From contig VBBY01000055.1 in assembly GCA_005881595.1 (NCBI GenBank), positions 1 through 46,211 of the forward strand: 46,211 nt of DNA, read 5' to 3'. Positions 33,583-43,837 of the stretch are shown piece after piece; the first letter of the stretch is position 1; every line of letters begins with the position of its first letter. Origin of the DNA: Betaproteobacteria bacterium. GTDB taxonomy: Bacteria > Pseudomonadota > Gammaproteobacteria > Burkholderiales > SG8-39. The translations under genes and the position numbers were made by a program. The notes under the pieces are model-generated. The model was not told where the DNA came from, ran no database searches, and saw only the letters and a program-made list of their open reading frames with translations.

Positions 33583-34238
33583 TGTCCTCGTCGCCCATCC
33601 GGGTCGTACTCGCCGATGACCACGCGCTGGTGCGCGCGGGCATCCGCTCGCTTCTGGGCGCGATGCACGACGTCCAGGTGGTAGGCGAAGCGGCAAGCGG
33701 CGAAGAGGCGCTCCAGCTCGCCGAGCGCGAGCGCCCTGATGTCATCCTGATGGACATCGCCATGAAGGGGATTACCGGGCTCGAGGCGGCGGCCAGGGTG
33801 CGCGAGCGCCAGCCCGAGGTGCGGGTGGTGATCCTGTCGATGCATTCCGGTGAGGAATATGTGCTGCAGGCGCTACGCGCCGGCGCTGTCGGCTACCTCC
33901 TGAAGGACGCGGCCACCGGCGAGCTCGAGCTTGCGCTGCGCAGCGTGATGCGCGGCGAGAGCTGGCTGAGCCCCGCCGTATCGCGGCAGGTGGTAGCGGG
34001 CTATGCACAGCACCTCGGCGGCGAAGTCGGCCCCGACGTGCTCACCGCGCGCCAGCGCGAGGTGCTGAAGCTCGTCGCGGCCGGCAAGAGCACGAAGGAA
34101 ATCGCCTTTCTGCTCAACCTTTCGGTGAAGACGGTGGAGACGCACCGCGCGCAGATCATGGAGCGCCTGGGCATCCGCGATGTGGCCGGGCTGGTGCGCT
34201 ATGCCTTGCGCACCGGCCTCGTGCCACCCGAAGGCTGA
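33582..34238 (+). CDS. NarL/FixJ-family response regulator
   Basis: A 218-residue transcription factor. The receiver domain (5-122) has D12-D13, phospho-acceptor D58 (PDVILMDIA), T/S88 and K108. The C-terminal LuxR-type helix-turn-helix (about 148-212) contains LTARQREVLKLVAAGKSTKE and VSVKTVETHRAQIMERL-like residues (LSVKTVETHR). The start overlaps the kinase stop (TGATG), and the pair forms a classical two-component system. Target genes are unknown. Confidence 0.93.
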   Translation: MSSSPIRVVLADDHALVRAGIRSLLGAMHDVQVVGEAASGEEALQLAERERPDVILMDIAMKGITGLEAAARVRERQPEVRVVILSMHSGEEYVLQALRAGAVGYLLKDAATGELELALRSVMRGESWLSPAVSRQVVAGYAQHLGGEVGPDVLTARQREVLKLVAAGKSTKEIAFLLNLSVKTVETHRAQIMERLGIRDVAGLVRYALRTGLVPPEG

Positions 34239-34348
34239 CAAAGTTTTTCGGGCACTGTCTACTAGTTCACGCGCACTCAGGGATTCCCTAATTGCGAATA
34301 AGGAACATCCCGATACCGCCCGTGCGCAGAGCCCTCTACCCTCGCAGC

Positions 34349-34729
34349 ATGACCCCAGAGCGTACCCGGCGCATCGCGATCGCCGATGACAGCCCGGCCT
34401 TTGTTGCCGCCGCGGCCGACTATATCGCGAGCCTGCCGGGCTACGGGGTGGCCGGCACGGTGCAGGCGGTTTCGCAGGCGCTGACCCTGGTCGAAAATGC
34501 GCTTCCAGATGTGCTGCTGCTCGGCCTGGGCCTGTCGCCGGCCCGCGGCCTCGACATGGTGCGGCGCGTTAAGGCATGTCCCGGCGCGCCGGCAGTCGTT
34601 GCCATGACGCTGTTCCATACGCCGGAGGCGGCCGCCCAGGCGAGGCGCGCGGGCGCCGATGCGCTCGTCGGCAAGGAAGCCTTCGTTTCCGGATTGACCG
34701 ACGCGCTGGCGCGGCTTTTCCCCGCCTAG
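34349..34729 (+). CDS. Receiver-domain protein lacking the phospho-acceptor Asp
   Basis: A 126-residue stand-alone receiver-like domain. The acidic pair D13-D14 (IADDSPAF), the threonine of VAMT and the conserved Lys (LVGKEAF) are kept, but the phospho-acceptor position reads G59 (PDVLLLGLGLS instead of PDVVLLDxxLP). It thus cannot be phosphorylated in the usual way and is a pseudo-receiver. Its place 110 nt behind a two-component system suggests it modulates that pair. ATG 34349 is chosen because an upstream extension is unlike a receiver. Confidence 0.8.
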   Translation: MTPERTRRIAIADDSPAFVAAAADYIASLPGYGVAGTVQAVSQALTLVENALPDVLLLGLGLSPARGLDMVRRVKACPGAPAVVAMTLFHTPEAAAQARRAGADALVGKEAFVSGLTDALARLFPA

Positions 34730-35043
34730 CTTCCGCGCTGCCTCTCCAGGCGGCGGGCGAATACCGTCATTTCCTTTTCCGCCTGCTTGTCGCCTTTGCG
34801 CTTTGCCGCTTCGACGCCGCGCCGGTAAGCCTCCAGCGCTTCATCGCTGCGGCCGGCGTCGGCGAGCGCCTTGCCGAGCGCCTTCCATGCCGCCGAGTAC
34901 AGCGGATCGCTCGCCACCGAGTCGCGCAGATAGCCGATCGCGCGCTCGTGCTCGCCGGCCTTCGCGTACTGCACGCCCAGCGAGAAGCGCAGCAACGCGC
35001 CGTCGCGCGGGGTGCCGAGCAGCTTCTCAAGGTCGGAAATCAT
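34726..35043 (-). CDS. Tetratricopeptide-repeat protein
   Basis: A 105-residue soluble helical protein with two TPR units (about 15-48 and 49-82): LGVQYAKAGEHERAIGYLRD and WKALGKALADAGRSDEALEA show the W/L-G-Y-A-A pattern. A charged tail follows (KRKGDKQAEKEM). It probably mediates protein contacts; partner unknown. Its stop overlaps the stop of the pseudo-receiver by 3 nt. It is divergent from ridA with an 18-nt gap. Confidence 0.82.
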   Translation of the reverse strand: MISDLEKLLGTPRDGALLRFSLGVQYAKAGEHERAIGYLRDSVASDPLYSAAWKALGKALADAGRSDEALEAYRRGVEAAKRKGDKQAEKEMTVFARRLERQRGS

Positions 35044-35048
35044 TAGGC

Positions 35049-35054
35049 TAAGAT
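35049..35054 (+). promoter_or_regulatory. -10-like TAAGAT before ridA
   Basis: TAAGAT ends 7 nt before the ridA ATG with no Shine-Dalgarno between, matching the leaderless-like layout seen at other genes in the window. Confidence 0.35.
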
Positions 35055-35061
35055 ACCCGCC

Positions 35062-35439
35062 ATGAAGACCGCGATCCAGACGCGCGACGCGCCCGAGGCG
35101 ATCGGCACCTATTCGCAGGCGGTGCGCGCGGACGACACAGTGTACCTGTCGGGCCAGATCGGTCTCGACCCGGCGACCATGCAGCTGCCCGAGGGCATCG
35201 ACGGCCAGACCCACCGGGTGTTCCGCAACCTCGCGGCCGTCGCCACCGCAGCCGGCTCGAGCCTCGACCAGGCCGTGCGCATGACGGTCTACCTGACGGA
35301 TCTTGCGCACTTTGCGCGCGTCAACGAAATCATGGCGCAGTACGTACGCGAGCCGTTCCCGGCGCGCGCCGCGATCGGCGTCTCCGGGCTGCCGCGCGGC
35401 GCGCTGGTCGAGATCGACGCCATCCTGCATTCGGGGTGA
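35062..35439 (+). CDS. RidA-family enamine/imine deaminase
   Basis: A 125-residue trimeric enzyme that hydrolyses reactive 2-aminoacrylate and related enamines made by PLP enzymes. [28 protein letters not shown] and the C-terminal [20 protein letters not shown] hold the conserved Arg (PARAAIGVS) and Glu (VEIDAI) of active RidA proteins. The stop overlaps the recG start (GTGA). The neighbour relation is common in betaproteobacteria. Confidence 0.93.
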   Translation: MKTAIQTRDAPEAIGTYSQAVRADDTVYLSGQIGLDPATMQLPEGIDGQTHRVFRNLAAVATAAGSSLDQAVRMTVYLTDLAHFARVNEIMAQYVREPFPARAAIGVSGLPRGALVEIDAILHSG

Positions 35440-37403
35440 AGCCTAGCAAGCTCGACAGGCTCGGGCTGCGCTCGCGCCTCGACTTTGTGCTTCACCTGCC
35501 GCTGCGCTACGAGGACTGGACGGCGCTGACTGCACCGGACAGCGCGCCGCCCGGAAAGGCGGTGCTCGTCGAGGCGAAGCTCGAGCGAGCCGAGGTCGCC
35601 TACCGGCCGCGCCGCCAGCTGATCGTGCACGCCGACGGCGTGGTGCTGCGCTTTTTCAATTTCTACGGCAGCCAGCTGAAGCAGTTTCAGCGCGCGGCTG
35701 AGGAAGGTTTGCGCGTGCGGGCCTTCGGCGAAGTGCGCGGCGGCTGGTTCGGCGCCGAGATGACGCATCCGCGCTACCGCCTGGTGCGCGAAGGCGAGGC
35801 GCTGCCGCAGACGCTGACGCCGATTTATCCAACTACCGAAAAACTCAAACAGGACGACTTGCGCGCAAAGGTGCTCGAAGCGCTTGACGCGGGAGACCTG
35901 GAGGACACCCTGCCCGAAGCGCTGCGCCGGCGCTTGGAGCTTGCGGATTTCGCCGACAGCGTGCGGCTGCTGCACCGCCCGCCCCCGGGAGCTGATCTCG
36001 CGGCCGCCTGGAAGCGGATGAAGTTCGATGAGCTTCTGGCGCAGCAGCTCTCGATGCGCTTCGCCTACCAGAAGCGCCGCTCGCGCCAGGCGCCCGGATT
36101 GAAGGCAAACGGCGCGCTCCTCAGGTCTTTCCTCAAGCAGCTGCCTTTCACGCTGACCCGCGCGCAGACGCGCGCCATGAACGAAGTGCTGCGCGATGTG
36201 TCGGAGCAACACCCGATGCAGAGGCTTCTGCAAGGCGATGTCGGCAGCGGCAAGACGATCGTAGCCGCGATCGCCTGCCTCGCCGCAGCGGACGCCGGCT
36301 GGCAGGCGGCGGTGATGGCTCCGACCGAGATCCTCTCGGAGCAGCACTTCCGCAAATTTGGCGAATGGCTCACACCTCTCGGCCTGAGGATCGCCTGGCT
36401 GTATGGGGGATTGACGAAAAAGCGCAAAGCGGAGGCGCTCAAGGCTCAGATCGTCATCGGTACCCATGCCCTGGTGCAGGAAGGCGTCGGGTTTGCGCGT
36501 CTCGGCCTCGCCGTGGTCGATGAGCAGCACCGCTTCGGCGTGCAGCAGCGGCTGACGCTGCGGCGCAAAGGCGACGACGTGGTGCCCCACCAATTGATGA
36601 TGAGCGCGACGCCGATCCCGAGAACGCTGTCGATGACCTACTACGCCGATCTCGACGTCTCGACCATCGACGAGATGCCGCCCGGTCGCCGCGCCGTGGC
36701 GACACGGCTATATTCCGCGAAAAGGCGCAGCGAGGTACTCGCGCGGATTCGCGACGCCTGCACCGAAGGGCAACAGGCTTACTGGGTCTGCCCGGTCATT
36801 GAAGAATCCAAAGAAGGCGACGTGCAAACTGCGCTCGACACGTTCAGTAAACTGAAAGGAGAACTGAAATCAATTCACGTTGGCCTGCTCCACGGCCGGC
36901 TGCCGCCCGCAGAGAAGGCGGCCGCGATGGAAGCCTTCTCGAACGGAACAACGCAGCTCCTCGTTAGCACGACGGTGATCGAAGTCGGTGTCGACGTCCC
37001 GAACGCCTCGCTGATGGTGATCGAGAGCGCCGAGCGCTTCGGCCTCGCGCAGCTGCACCAGCTGCGCGGCCGCGTCGGGCGCGGCGCGCGCGACAGCACG
37101 TGCATCCTGCTCTTCGGCGGCCCGCTCTCCGCCGGCGCCCGCGAACGCTTGAAGGTAATTTACGAGAGCGCGGACGGCTTCGAGATCGCGCGCCGCGACC
37201 TTCTGCTGCGCGGCCCTGGCGAGTATCTCGGCGAGCGCCAGAGCGGCGTGCCGCTGCTGCGCTTTGCCGACATCGAGCGCGACGGGGACCTCGTGCGCGC
37301 TGCACGCGAGGCGGCCGCCGAGCTGATCGGAGCCGATCCCGAGGCGGCGCGCGCGCATGTCGCGCGCTGGCTGGGATCGAGGCAGGACCTGACCTACGCG
37401 TGA
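35436..37403 (+). CDS. recG: ATP-dependent DNA helicase RecG
   Basis: A 655-residue branch-migration helicase that rescues stalled forks. It has a wedge/OB region (about 40-140), helicase motif I GDVGSGKT, motif II DEQH ([12 protein letters not shown]), motif [12 protein letters not shown], and motif [12 protein letters not shown], followed by the RecG C-terminal segment with [16 protein letters not shown]. It starts at GTG 35436 and is slightly short at the N-terminus compared with E. coli RecG (693), which is common in this group. Confidence 0.95.
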   Translation: MKPSKLDRLGLRSRLDFVLHLPLRYEDWTALTAPDSAPPGKAVLVEAKLERAEVAYRPRRQLIVHADGVVLRFFNFYGSQLKQFQRAAEEGLRVRAFGEVRGGWFGAEMTHPRYRLVREGEALPQTLTPIYPTTEKLKQDDLRAKVLEALDAGDLEDTLPEALRRRLELADFADSVRLLHRPPPGADLAAAWKRMKFDELLAQQLSMRFAYQKRRSRQAPGLKANGALLRSFLKQLPFTLTRAQTRAMNEVLRDVSEQHPMQRLLQGDVGSGKTIVAAIACLAAADAGWQAAVMAPTEILSEQHFRKFGEWLTPLGLRIAWLYGGLTKKRKAEALKAQIVIGTHALVQEGVGFARLGLAVVDEQHRFGVQQRLTLRRKGDDVVPHQLMMSATPIPRTLSMTYYADLDVSTIDEMPPGRRAVATRLYSAKRRSEVLARIRDACTEGQQAYWVCPVIEESKEGDVQTALDTFSKLKGELKSIHVGLLHGRLPPAEKAAAMEAFSNGTTQLLVSTTVIEVGVDVPNASLMVIESAERFGLAQLHQLRGRVGRGARDSTCILLFGGPLSAGARERLKVIYESADGFEIARRDLLLRGPGEYLGERQSGVPLLRFADIERDGDLVRAAREAAAELIGADPEAARAHVARWLGSRQDLTYA

Positions 37404-37417
37404 GTTATGCTTCCGGC

Positions 37418-38302
37418 ATGGATTCTGCGTTCATCGCCAGGCGCCTGGATGCCTATGAGCGGCTGATCCGGCTCGACCAGCCGATCGGCACGCTGCTCCT
37501 GCTCTGGCCGACGCTGTGGGCGGTGTGGCTTGCCTCGTACGGCGCGCCCCGGCTCGACATCGTCATGATCTTCGTCGTCGGCACGCTGCTCATGCGCTCG
37601 GCCGGCTGCGCGATCAACGACTACGCCGATCGCAGCTTCGATCCGCAGGTGGAGCGCACGCGCGCGCGGCCGCTCGCCGCGCGGGAGATCGAGCCGCGGG
37701 AAGCGCTGGTGGTAGCCGCAGTGCTCGCGCTGGCCGCTTTTGGATTAGTGCTGTTTCTGAATTGGCGCGCGATCCTGCTGTCGTTCGTGGCGGTCGCGAT
37801 CGCTGCCAGCTACCCGTTCACCAAGCGCTTCTTCGCGCTGCCCCAGGCCTATCTCGGCGTCGCGTTCGGCTTCGGCATCCCGATGGCCTATGCCGCGATC
37901 CAGAACCGGCTGCCCGCGGAATGCTGGCTGCTGCTCGCCGCGAACGTGTTGTATTCGTTCGCCTACGATACCGAGTATGCGATGGTCGATCGTGAGGACG
38001 ACGCGAAGCTCGGCCTTCGCACCTCGGCGCTCACGCTTGGGCGATGGGACGTCGCCGCCGTGATGGCCAGCTATGCCGCCATGCTCGCGGCCCTTGCGGT
38101 GCTCGGCGTGATGCTGGGACTGGACTGGCCGTATTCCGCAGCTCTGGCCGTCGCCGGCGCGATGATGGTCTATCATTGGTTCCTGATCCGCGGCCGCACC
38201 CGGGAGGGCTGCTTCAAGGCCTTCCGCCACAATAACTGGGTCGGCAGCGCGATCTTCGCCGGAATCGTCTTGAGCTACTCCTTCAATCAGCCGTGGCGAT
38301 GA
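37418..38302 (+). CDS. ubiA: 4-hydroxybenzoate octaprenyltransferase
   Basis: A 294-residue inner-membrane prenyltransferase that attaches the polyprenyl chain to 4-hydroxybenzoate in ubiquinone synthesis. Two Asp-rich motifs are present: NDYADRSFDPQVERTRARPL (about 68-87) and YDTEYAMVDREDDAKLG (about 187-203). Eight or nine hydrophobic helices surround them. The ATG at 37418 is used; a GTG at 37400 that overlaps the recG stop is an alternative. The stop overlaps the start of the next gene. Confidence 0.94.
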   Translation: MDSAFIARRLDAYERLIRLDQPIGTLLLLWPTLWAVWLASYGAPRLDIVMIFVVGTLLMRSAGCAINDYADRSFDPQVERTRARPLAAREIEPREALVVAAVLALAAFGLVLFLNWRAILLSFVAVAIAASYPFTKRFFALPQAYLGVAFGFGIPMAYAAIQNRLPAECWLLLAANVLYSFAYDTEYAMVDREDDAKLGLRTSALTLGRWDVAAVMASYAAMLAALAVLGVMLGLDWPYSAALAVAGAMMVYHWFLIRGRTREGCFKAFRHNNWVGSAIFAGIVLSYSFNQPWR

Positions 38303-38847
38303 GCGACGCCGGCCCGGCGATCACGCGCTTCGATTTTGCGGCCGGCGGCCTGCGCGGGACGCATCTGACGCTTTATCCGAACTGCCTCGTGCACCGCGGC
38401 TACGCGCATCTCGAGACGCTGCCGCTCGCCAGCATCGCCTCGGTGCGCGTGGCGTTCGAGCGCGATGAGCGCAAGCTCGGCTGGGGCGCCGCCCTGGTGA
38501 TCATCGCGCTCCTGCTGCTCGGCATCGCCACGCCGCTCGCCGCGTTCGCCGGCGGTGCCGCGGCGGAACTGGCGGCGGGTGGGACGCAGGGCGTGGGGCG
38601 CGCGCTGCAGGGCTTTTTCCGGGCGGTCGAGGCCTTCGCCAGTGCGCTGCCGTTGCTCGCGATGGTGGTGGTGCTCGGCGGCATCGCGCTGGGGGTGCTC
38701 GGCTGGCTGGGCAGCACCACGCTCACACTGACGCTGGCCGGGGCCGAGCGGGTGTACCCGATCCGCGGCCGCGATCCCCGCTTGCTGGATTTCGCCGAGG
38801 CGCTCAGCGAGCGGGTCGTGGCGTGCGTGATGGTTCTCAGGCGGTGA
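38299..38847 (+). CDS. Membrane protein of unknown function between ubiA and ubiD
   Basis: A 182-residue protein with two hydrophobic helices (about 58-82 and 115-138) between soluble ends. The N-terminal part ([18 protein letters not shown] then [20 protein letters not shown]) and the C-terminal [19 protein letters not shown] could be the two strands sets of a PH-like domain interrupted by the helices; this is a guess. Starts and stops overlap both neighbours (ATGA, GTGA), so it is co-translated with the ubiquinone genes and may assist them. Confidence 0.75.
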   Translation: MSDAGPAITRFDFAAGGLRGTHLTLYPNCLVHRGYAHLETLPLASIASVRVAFERDERKLGWGAALVIIALLLLGIATPLAAFAGGAAAELAAGGTQGVGRALQGFFRAVEAFASALPLLAMVVVLGGIALGVLGWLGSTTLTLTLAGAERVYPIRGRDPRLLDFAEALSERVVACVMVLRR

Positions 38848-40307
38848 GCTACTCGGACCTGAGAGAATTCCTTTCGCAGCTGGAAGCGAAGGGTCAGCTC
38901 AGGCGCATCGGCGCGGAAGTCTCCCCGCGGCTCGAGATGACCGAGATCTGCGATCGCGTGCTGCGCGCCGGCGGCCCGGCGCTGCTCTTCGAGCGGCCCG
39001 CCGGGCACGACATCCCGGTGCTCGCCAATCTCTTCGGCAGCGTCGCGCGCATTGCGGCGGCGATGGGCGTCGAGCGCCCGGGCGAGTTGCGCGAAGTCGG
39101 CAGGCTGCTCGCGTACCTGAGGGAGCCCGAGCCGCCCAAGGGCCTGCGCGACCTGTGGGAGAAATTCCCGCTGTTCAAGAAGCTGCTCGACATGGCGCCA
39201 AAGGAACGCTCCTCGGCGCCCTGCCACGAGACCGTGCGCGAAGGAAACGACGTCGATCTCGCGCGCCTGCCGGTCCAGCACTGCTGGCCCGGCGACGCCG
39301 GGCCGCTCATCACCTGGGGCCTCACCGTCACGCGCGGTCCCCAGAAGAAGCGGCAGAACCTCGGCATCTACCGCCAGCAGGTGATCGGGCGAAACCGCGT
39401 CATCGTGCGCTGGCTCGCGCATCGCGGCGGTGCGCTCGACTTCCGTGACCACCAGCTGGCGAGCCCCGGCGGCCCATTCCCGGTGGCCGTGGCGCTCGGC
39501 GCCGATCCTGCGACGATGCTCGCAGCCGTGACGCCGGTGCCCGATACGCTCGGCGAATACCAGTTCGCGGGGCTGCTGCGCGGCGCGCGCACCGAGCTCG
39601 TGAAATGCCTGGGCAGCGATCTGCAGGTGCCGGCCAGCGCCGAGATCGTGCTGGAAGGCGTGATCCACCCCGGCGAGACCGCGGACGAAGGCCCGCACGG
39701 CGACCATACCGGCTACTACAACGAGGTCGAGCGCTTCCCCGTGCTGACGGTAGAGCGCCTTGCCATGCGTCGCTCGCCGATTTATCACTCGACCTATACG
39801 GGCAAGCCGCCCGACGAGCCGGCCATGCTCGGCATCGCGTTGAACGAGTTGTTCGTGCCCCTGCTGACCAAGCAATTCCCCGAGATCGTCGACTTCCATC
39901 TGCCGCCGGAAGGCTGCTCGTACCGGCTCGCGGTGGTGAGCATGAACAAGCAGTACCCCGGGCACGCGAAGCGCGTGATGTTCGGCATCTGGAGCTTCCT
40001 GCGGCAGTTCATGTACACCAAGTTCATCATCGTCTGCGACGACGACATCGACGTACGCGACTGGAAGGAAGTCATCTGGGCCATCGCCACGCGGGTGGAT
40101 CCGGCGCGCGACAGCCTGATCGCGGAGAACACGCCGATCGATTACCTCGACTTCGCCAGCCCGGTCCCGGGCCTCGGCTCGAAGATGGGCATCGACGCCA
40201 CGGCGAAATGGCCGGGCGAAACGACGCGGCGCTGGGGCCGGCCGATCGTCATGGACCCGGCGGTGAAACGCCGAGTGGACTCGCTGTGGAGGGAGCTGGG
40301 TCTGTAA
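38844..40307 (+). CDS. ubiD: UbiD-family decarboxylase (3-polyprenyl-4-hydroxybenzoate)
   Basis: A 487-residue prenylated-FMN-dependent decarboxylase of ubiquinone synthesis. [20 protein letters not shown] starts the family fold; the prFMN site includes [20 protein letters not shown] (about 170-189) with the basic residues that bind phosphate, and [20 protein letters not shown] holds the catalytic acids. GTG 38844 overlaps the upstream stop. The flavin prenyltransferase ubiX is not in the window. The proximity to ubiA supports the ubiquinone role over an aromatic degradation role. Confidence 0.93.
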   Translation: MSYSDLREFLSQLEAKGQLRRIGAEVSPRLEMTEICDRVLRAGGPALLFERPAGHDIPVLANLFGSVARIAAAMGVERPGELREVGRLLAYLREPEPPKGLRDLWEKFPLFKKLLDMAPKERSSAPCHETVREGNDVDLARLPVQHCWPGDAGPLITWGLTVTRGPQKKRQNLGIYRQQVIGRNRVIVRWLAHRGGALDFRDHQLASPGGPFPVAVALGADPATMLAAVTPVPDTLGEYQFAGLLRGARTELVKCLGSDLQVPASAEIVLEGVIHPGETADEGPHGDHTGYYNEVERFPVLTVERLAMRRSPIYHSTYTGKPPDEPAMLGIALNELFVPLLTKQFPEIVDFHLPPEGCSYRLAVVSMNKQYPGHAKRVMFGIWSFLRQFMYTKFIIVCDDDIDVRDWKEVIWAIATRVDPARDSLIAENTPIDYLDFASPVPGLGSKMGIDATAKWPGETTRRWGRPIVMDPAVKRRVDSLWRELGL

Positions 40308-40320
40308 TCGAGATATAGCT

Positions 40321-40347
40321 CTTGAAACGGCTGCGGTTTGCCATTAT
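40321..40347 (+). promoter_or_regulatory. Probable sigma-32 heat-shock promoter of groESL
   Basis: CTTGAAA (40321-40327), a 13-nt spacer and CCATTAT (40341-40347) resemble the sigma-32 consensus (CTTGAAA, then CCCCATNT). It sits immediately before the CIRCE operator. Confidence 0.55.
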
Positions 40348-40349
40348 TA

Positions 40350-40376
40350 TTAGCACTCGACCCGATTGAGTGCTAA
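40350..40376 (+). promoter_or_regulatory. CIRCE operator (HrcA binding site) before groES
   Basis: TTAGCACTC (40350-40358), 9 nt, GAGTGCTAA (40368-40376) is the exact CIRCE consensus bound by the repressor HrcA. It overlaps the expected transcript start of the sigma-32-like promoter, so groESL appears to be under both positive and negative heat-shock control, as known in betaproteobacteria. Confidence 0.95.
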
Positions 40377-40456
40377 TCCGCGCTCAGGGTCCGAAAATTC
40401 TGGCTTGTGTGCATGCAAGTCATTGTAATACCACGTTCTTATATGGGGAGTCTCGC

Positions 40457-42438
<1,982 letters not shown>

Positions 42439-42462
42439 TTGCTGCCGCAGCGAAGCAAAGGG

Positions 42463-42490
42463 AAAGGGCCCGCCAGGGCCCTTTTCTTTT
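42463..42490 (+). terminator. Rho-independent terminator after groEL
   Basis: AAAGGGCCC (42463-42471), loop GCCA and GGGCCCTTT (42476-42484) followed by TCTTTT form a strong terminator 25 nt after the groEL stop. Confidence 0.9.
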
Positions 42491-42499
42491 GGTGCTTGA

Positions 42500-42505
42500 T
42501 ATAAT
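42500..42505 (+). promoter_or_regulatory. -10 element of the tRNA-Phe gene
   Basis: A consensus TATAAT lies 57 nt before the mature tRNA-Phe, just after the groESL terminator. A clear -35 was not identified, as that place is inside the terminator. Confidence 0.5.
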
Positions 42506-42561
42506 CCGCGCCTTCCAAAAAGCGCGGACCTCATTTTCCTGTTACGCCGCGCTTCCGGCAC

Positions 42562-42638
<77 letters not shown>

Positions 42639-42687
42639 ATTTTTCTAGTAGTTGGGTCTAACTTGGATACGGACGCGCAACGCAGTT

Positions 42688-42709
42688 GTGTAATTTCTGT
42701 GCAATTGCG
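42688..42709 (+). repeat. Left tandem 11-bp repeat of the tRNA-Phe islet
   Basis: GTGTAATTTCT followed by GTGCAATTGCG, 50 bp from the left tRNA border. The unit recurs at the right end of the islet, which suggests recombinase arm sites. Confidence 0.6.
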
Positions 42710-42838
42710 TCAGCAAATTCAACTAGACAGTCGGCGCTGCTATCGGCCGAATCTCTGCGTCCTGTTTTGGTTCAAATCGGATGATGCCGTCTCGAACCGC
42801 GGCACTCGGGGCCGCGTCAAAATAGTGGAGCGAACGCG

Positions 42839-43480
42839 ATGTTGACCGTACACCATCTCGGCAGGTCGCAGTCGGAACGGATTGTCTGGCTCTGCGAGGA
42901 GCTGCTGCTCGACTACGAGCTGAAGCGCTACGGGCGCGACCCGGCCACTCGCCTCGCGCCGCCGGAGTACAAGGCCTTGCATCCCATCGGCACGGCGCCG
43001 GTGGTCACCGATGGGGGCCTCGTGCTGGGCGAGTCGGGCGCCATCATCGAGTACATCATCGCCAAGTACGGTGGAGGGCGGCTCGCCCGGCAAGCGGGGC
43101 ACCCGGAGTTCGCGGACTACCTCTACTGGTTCCACTACGCCAATGCCAGCTTTCAGGCATTGCTGCATCGGGCGCTGGTGGCACGTCGGCTCGAGCCGCC
43201 GCCCGACCATCGCGTGCTGCTCGATCTACAGGCTCGACTCGGCCGCGCGCTCGACTTCTTGAACCGGCGCCTCGGCGAGGCGGACTACCTCGCGGGGAGC
43301 GAGCTTACCGCGGCAGACATCATGATCGTGTTCAGCCTCACCACGATGCGAACATTCACGTCGTATGACCTCAAGCCGTACCCTCACATCATTGCTTACC
43401 TGCGCCGCATTGGGGCGCGCGAGGCATATCAGCGAGCGATGCGGAAAGGGGACCCGGGGATGGCGCTGGTGCTCGACTGA
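42839..43480 (+). CDS. Glutathione S-transferase family protein
   Basis: A 213-residue cytoplasmic transferase. The thioredoxin-like N-terminal domain (1-78) has LTVHHLGRSQSERIVWLCEE with S10/S12 as the likely catalytic hydroxyl and GESGAIIEYIIAKYG, where E64-S65 bind the glutathione gamma-glutamyl group. The helical C-terminal domain has the LTAADIMIVFSL N-capping motif. It could detoxify electrophiles or act in catabolism. It is the only gene between two copies of the tRNA-Phe 3' end, so it was probably acquired. Confidence 0.9.
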   Translation: MLTVHHLGRSQSERIVWLCEELLLDYELKRYGRDPATRLAPPEYKALHPIGTAPVVTDGGLVLGESGAIIEYIIAKYGGGRLARQAGHPEFADYLYWFHYANASFQALLHRALVARRLEPPPDHRVLLDLQARLGRALDFLNRRLGEADYLAGSELTAADIMIVFSLTTMRTFTSYDLKPYPHIIAYLRRIGAREAYQRAMRKGDPGMALVLD

Positions 43481-43560
43481 CGATCAGGCGTAGTGCGGTA
43501 TATAGGAGGAGGACGACCTTAGCCAGTTTGGCTGTACAACTAAGCCGGCCGTTCAACGCC

Positions 43561-43597
43561 GTGCAATTTCTGTGTACTGACGACTGAAAAATTACAC
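43561..43597 (+). repeat. Right 11-bp repeats of the tRNA-Phe islet (tandem plus inverted)
   Basis: GTGCAATTTCT (43561-43571) and GTGTACTGACG (43572-43582) are tandem, and AAAAATTACAC (43587-43597) is an inverted copy (GTGTAATTTTT). The group lies 31 bp before the right tRNA copy and uses the same unit as the left repeats. Confidence 0.6.
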
Positions 43598-43628
43598 GAC
43601 TCGGGCAAAGAATTGAAACGGATTTGAA

Positions 43629-43657
43629 GGTGGTTCGATTCCGCCCTTGGCCACCAA
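43629..43657 (+). repeat. tRNA-Phe 3'-end direct repeat, copy 2
   Basis: Identical to 42610-42638 over 29 nt; the flanking bases differ on both sides (A against C before, C against A after). It has no tRNA 5' half and marks the right border of the GST islet. Confidence 0.92.
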
Positions 43658-43669
43658 CACCTCAAGCGA

Positions 43670-43771
43670 CTAGCGCGGTTTCTTGAACAAGGCGCGCAAA
43701 AGCATTCCTCGGAGCGCTATCCCCAAGAGGAGACTCATTAAGAACCAGTGGATAGAAATCAGGGTACGCAT
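43670..43771 (-). CDS. Possible 33-residue membrane peptide
   Basis: ATG at 43771 gives a peptide with one hydrophobic helix (FLMSLLLGIALRGMLL) and a basic tail (RALFKKPR). No Shine-Dalgarno is visible. An overlapping frame (43662-43817, 51 residues) is less protein-like. The 43658-43837 stretch has no other gene. This call is tentative. Confidence 0.25.
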   Translation of the reverse strand: MRTLISIHWFLMSLLLGIALRGMLLRALFKKPR

Positions 43772-43837
43772 CGATCGGTTTAACGATCACGATATCCTCC
43801 GGGAGGACAAGCGGCATGCCGCACACGAAAGTTGACA

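Larger units (their letters stand above)
42639..43657 (+). mobile_element. Single-gene islet at tRNA-Phe carrying a GST gene
   Basis: One kilobase between identical 29-bp tRNA 3' ends holds one gene (glutathione S-transferase, 42839-43480), no recombinase, and tandem 11-bp repeats near both ends (42688-42709 and 43561-43597). Both junctions therefore seem complete, as for a minimal element moved by an integrase acting in trans. Confidence 0.7.

Noticed and set aside
43662..43817. Minus-strand 51-codon frame beside the GST islet
   Set aside because: No ribosome site, no recognisable domain, and it overlaps another small frame. Kept only as a note.
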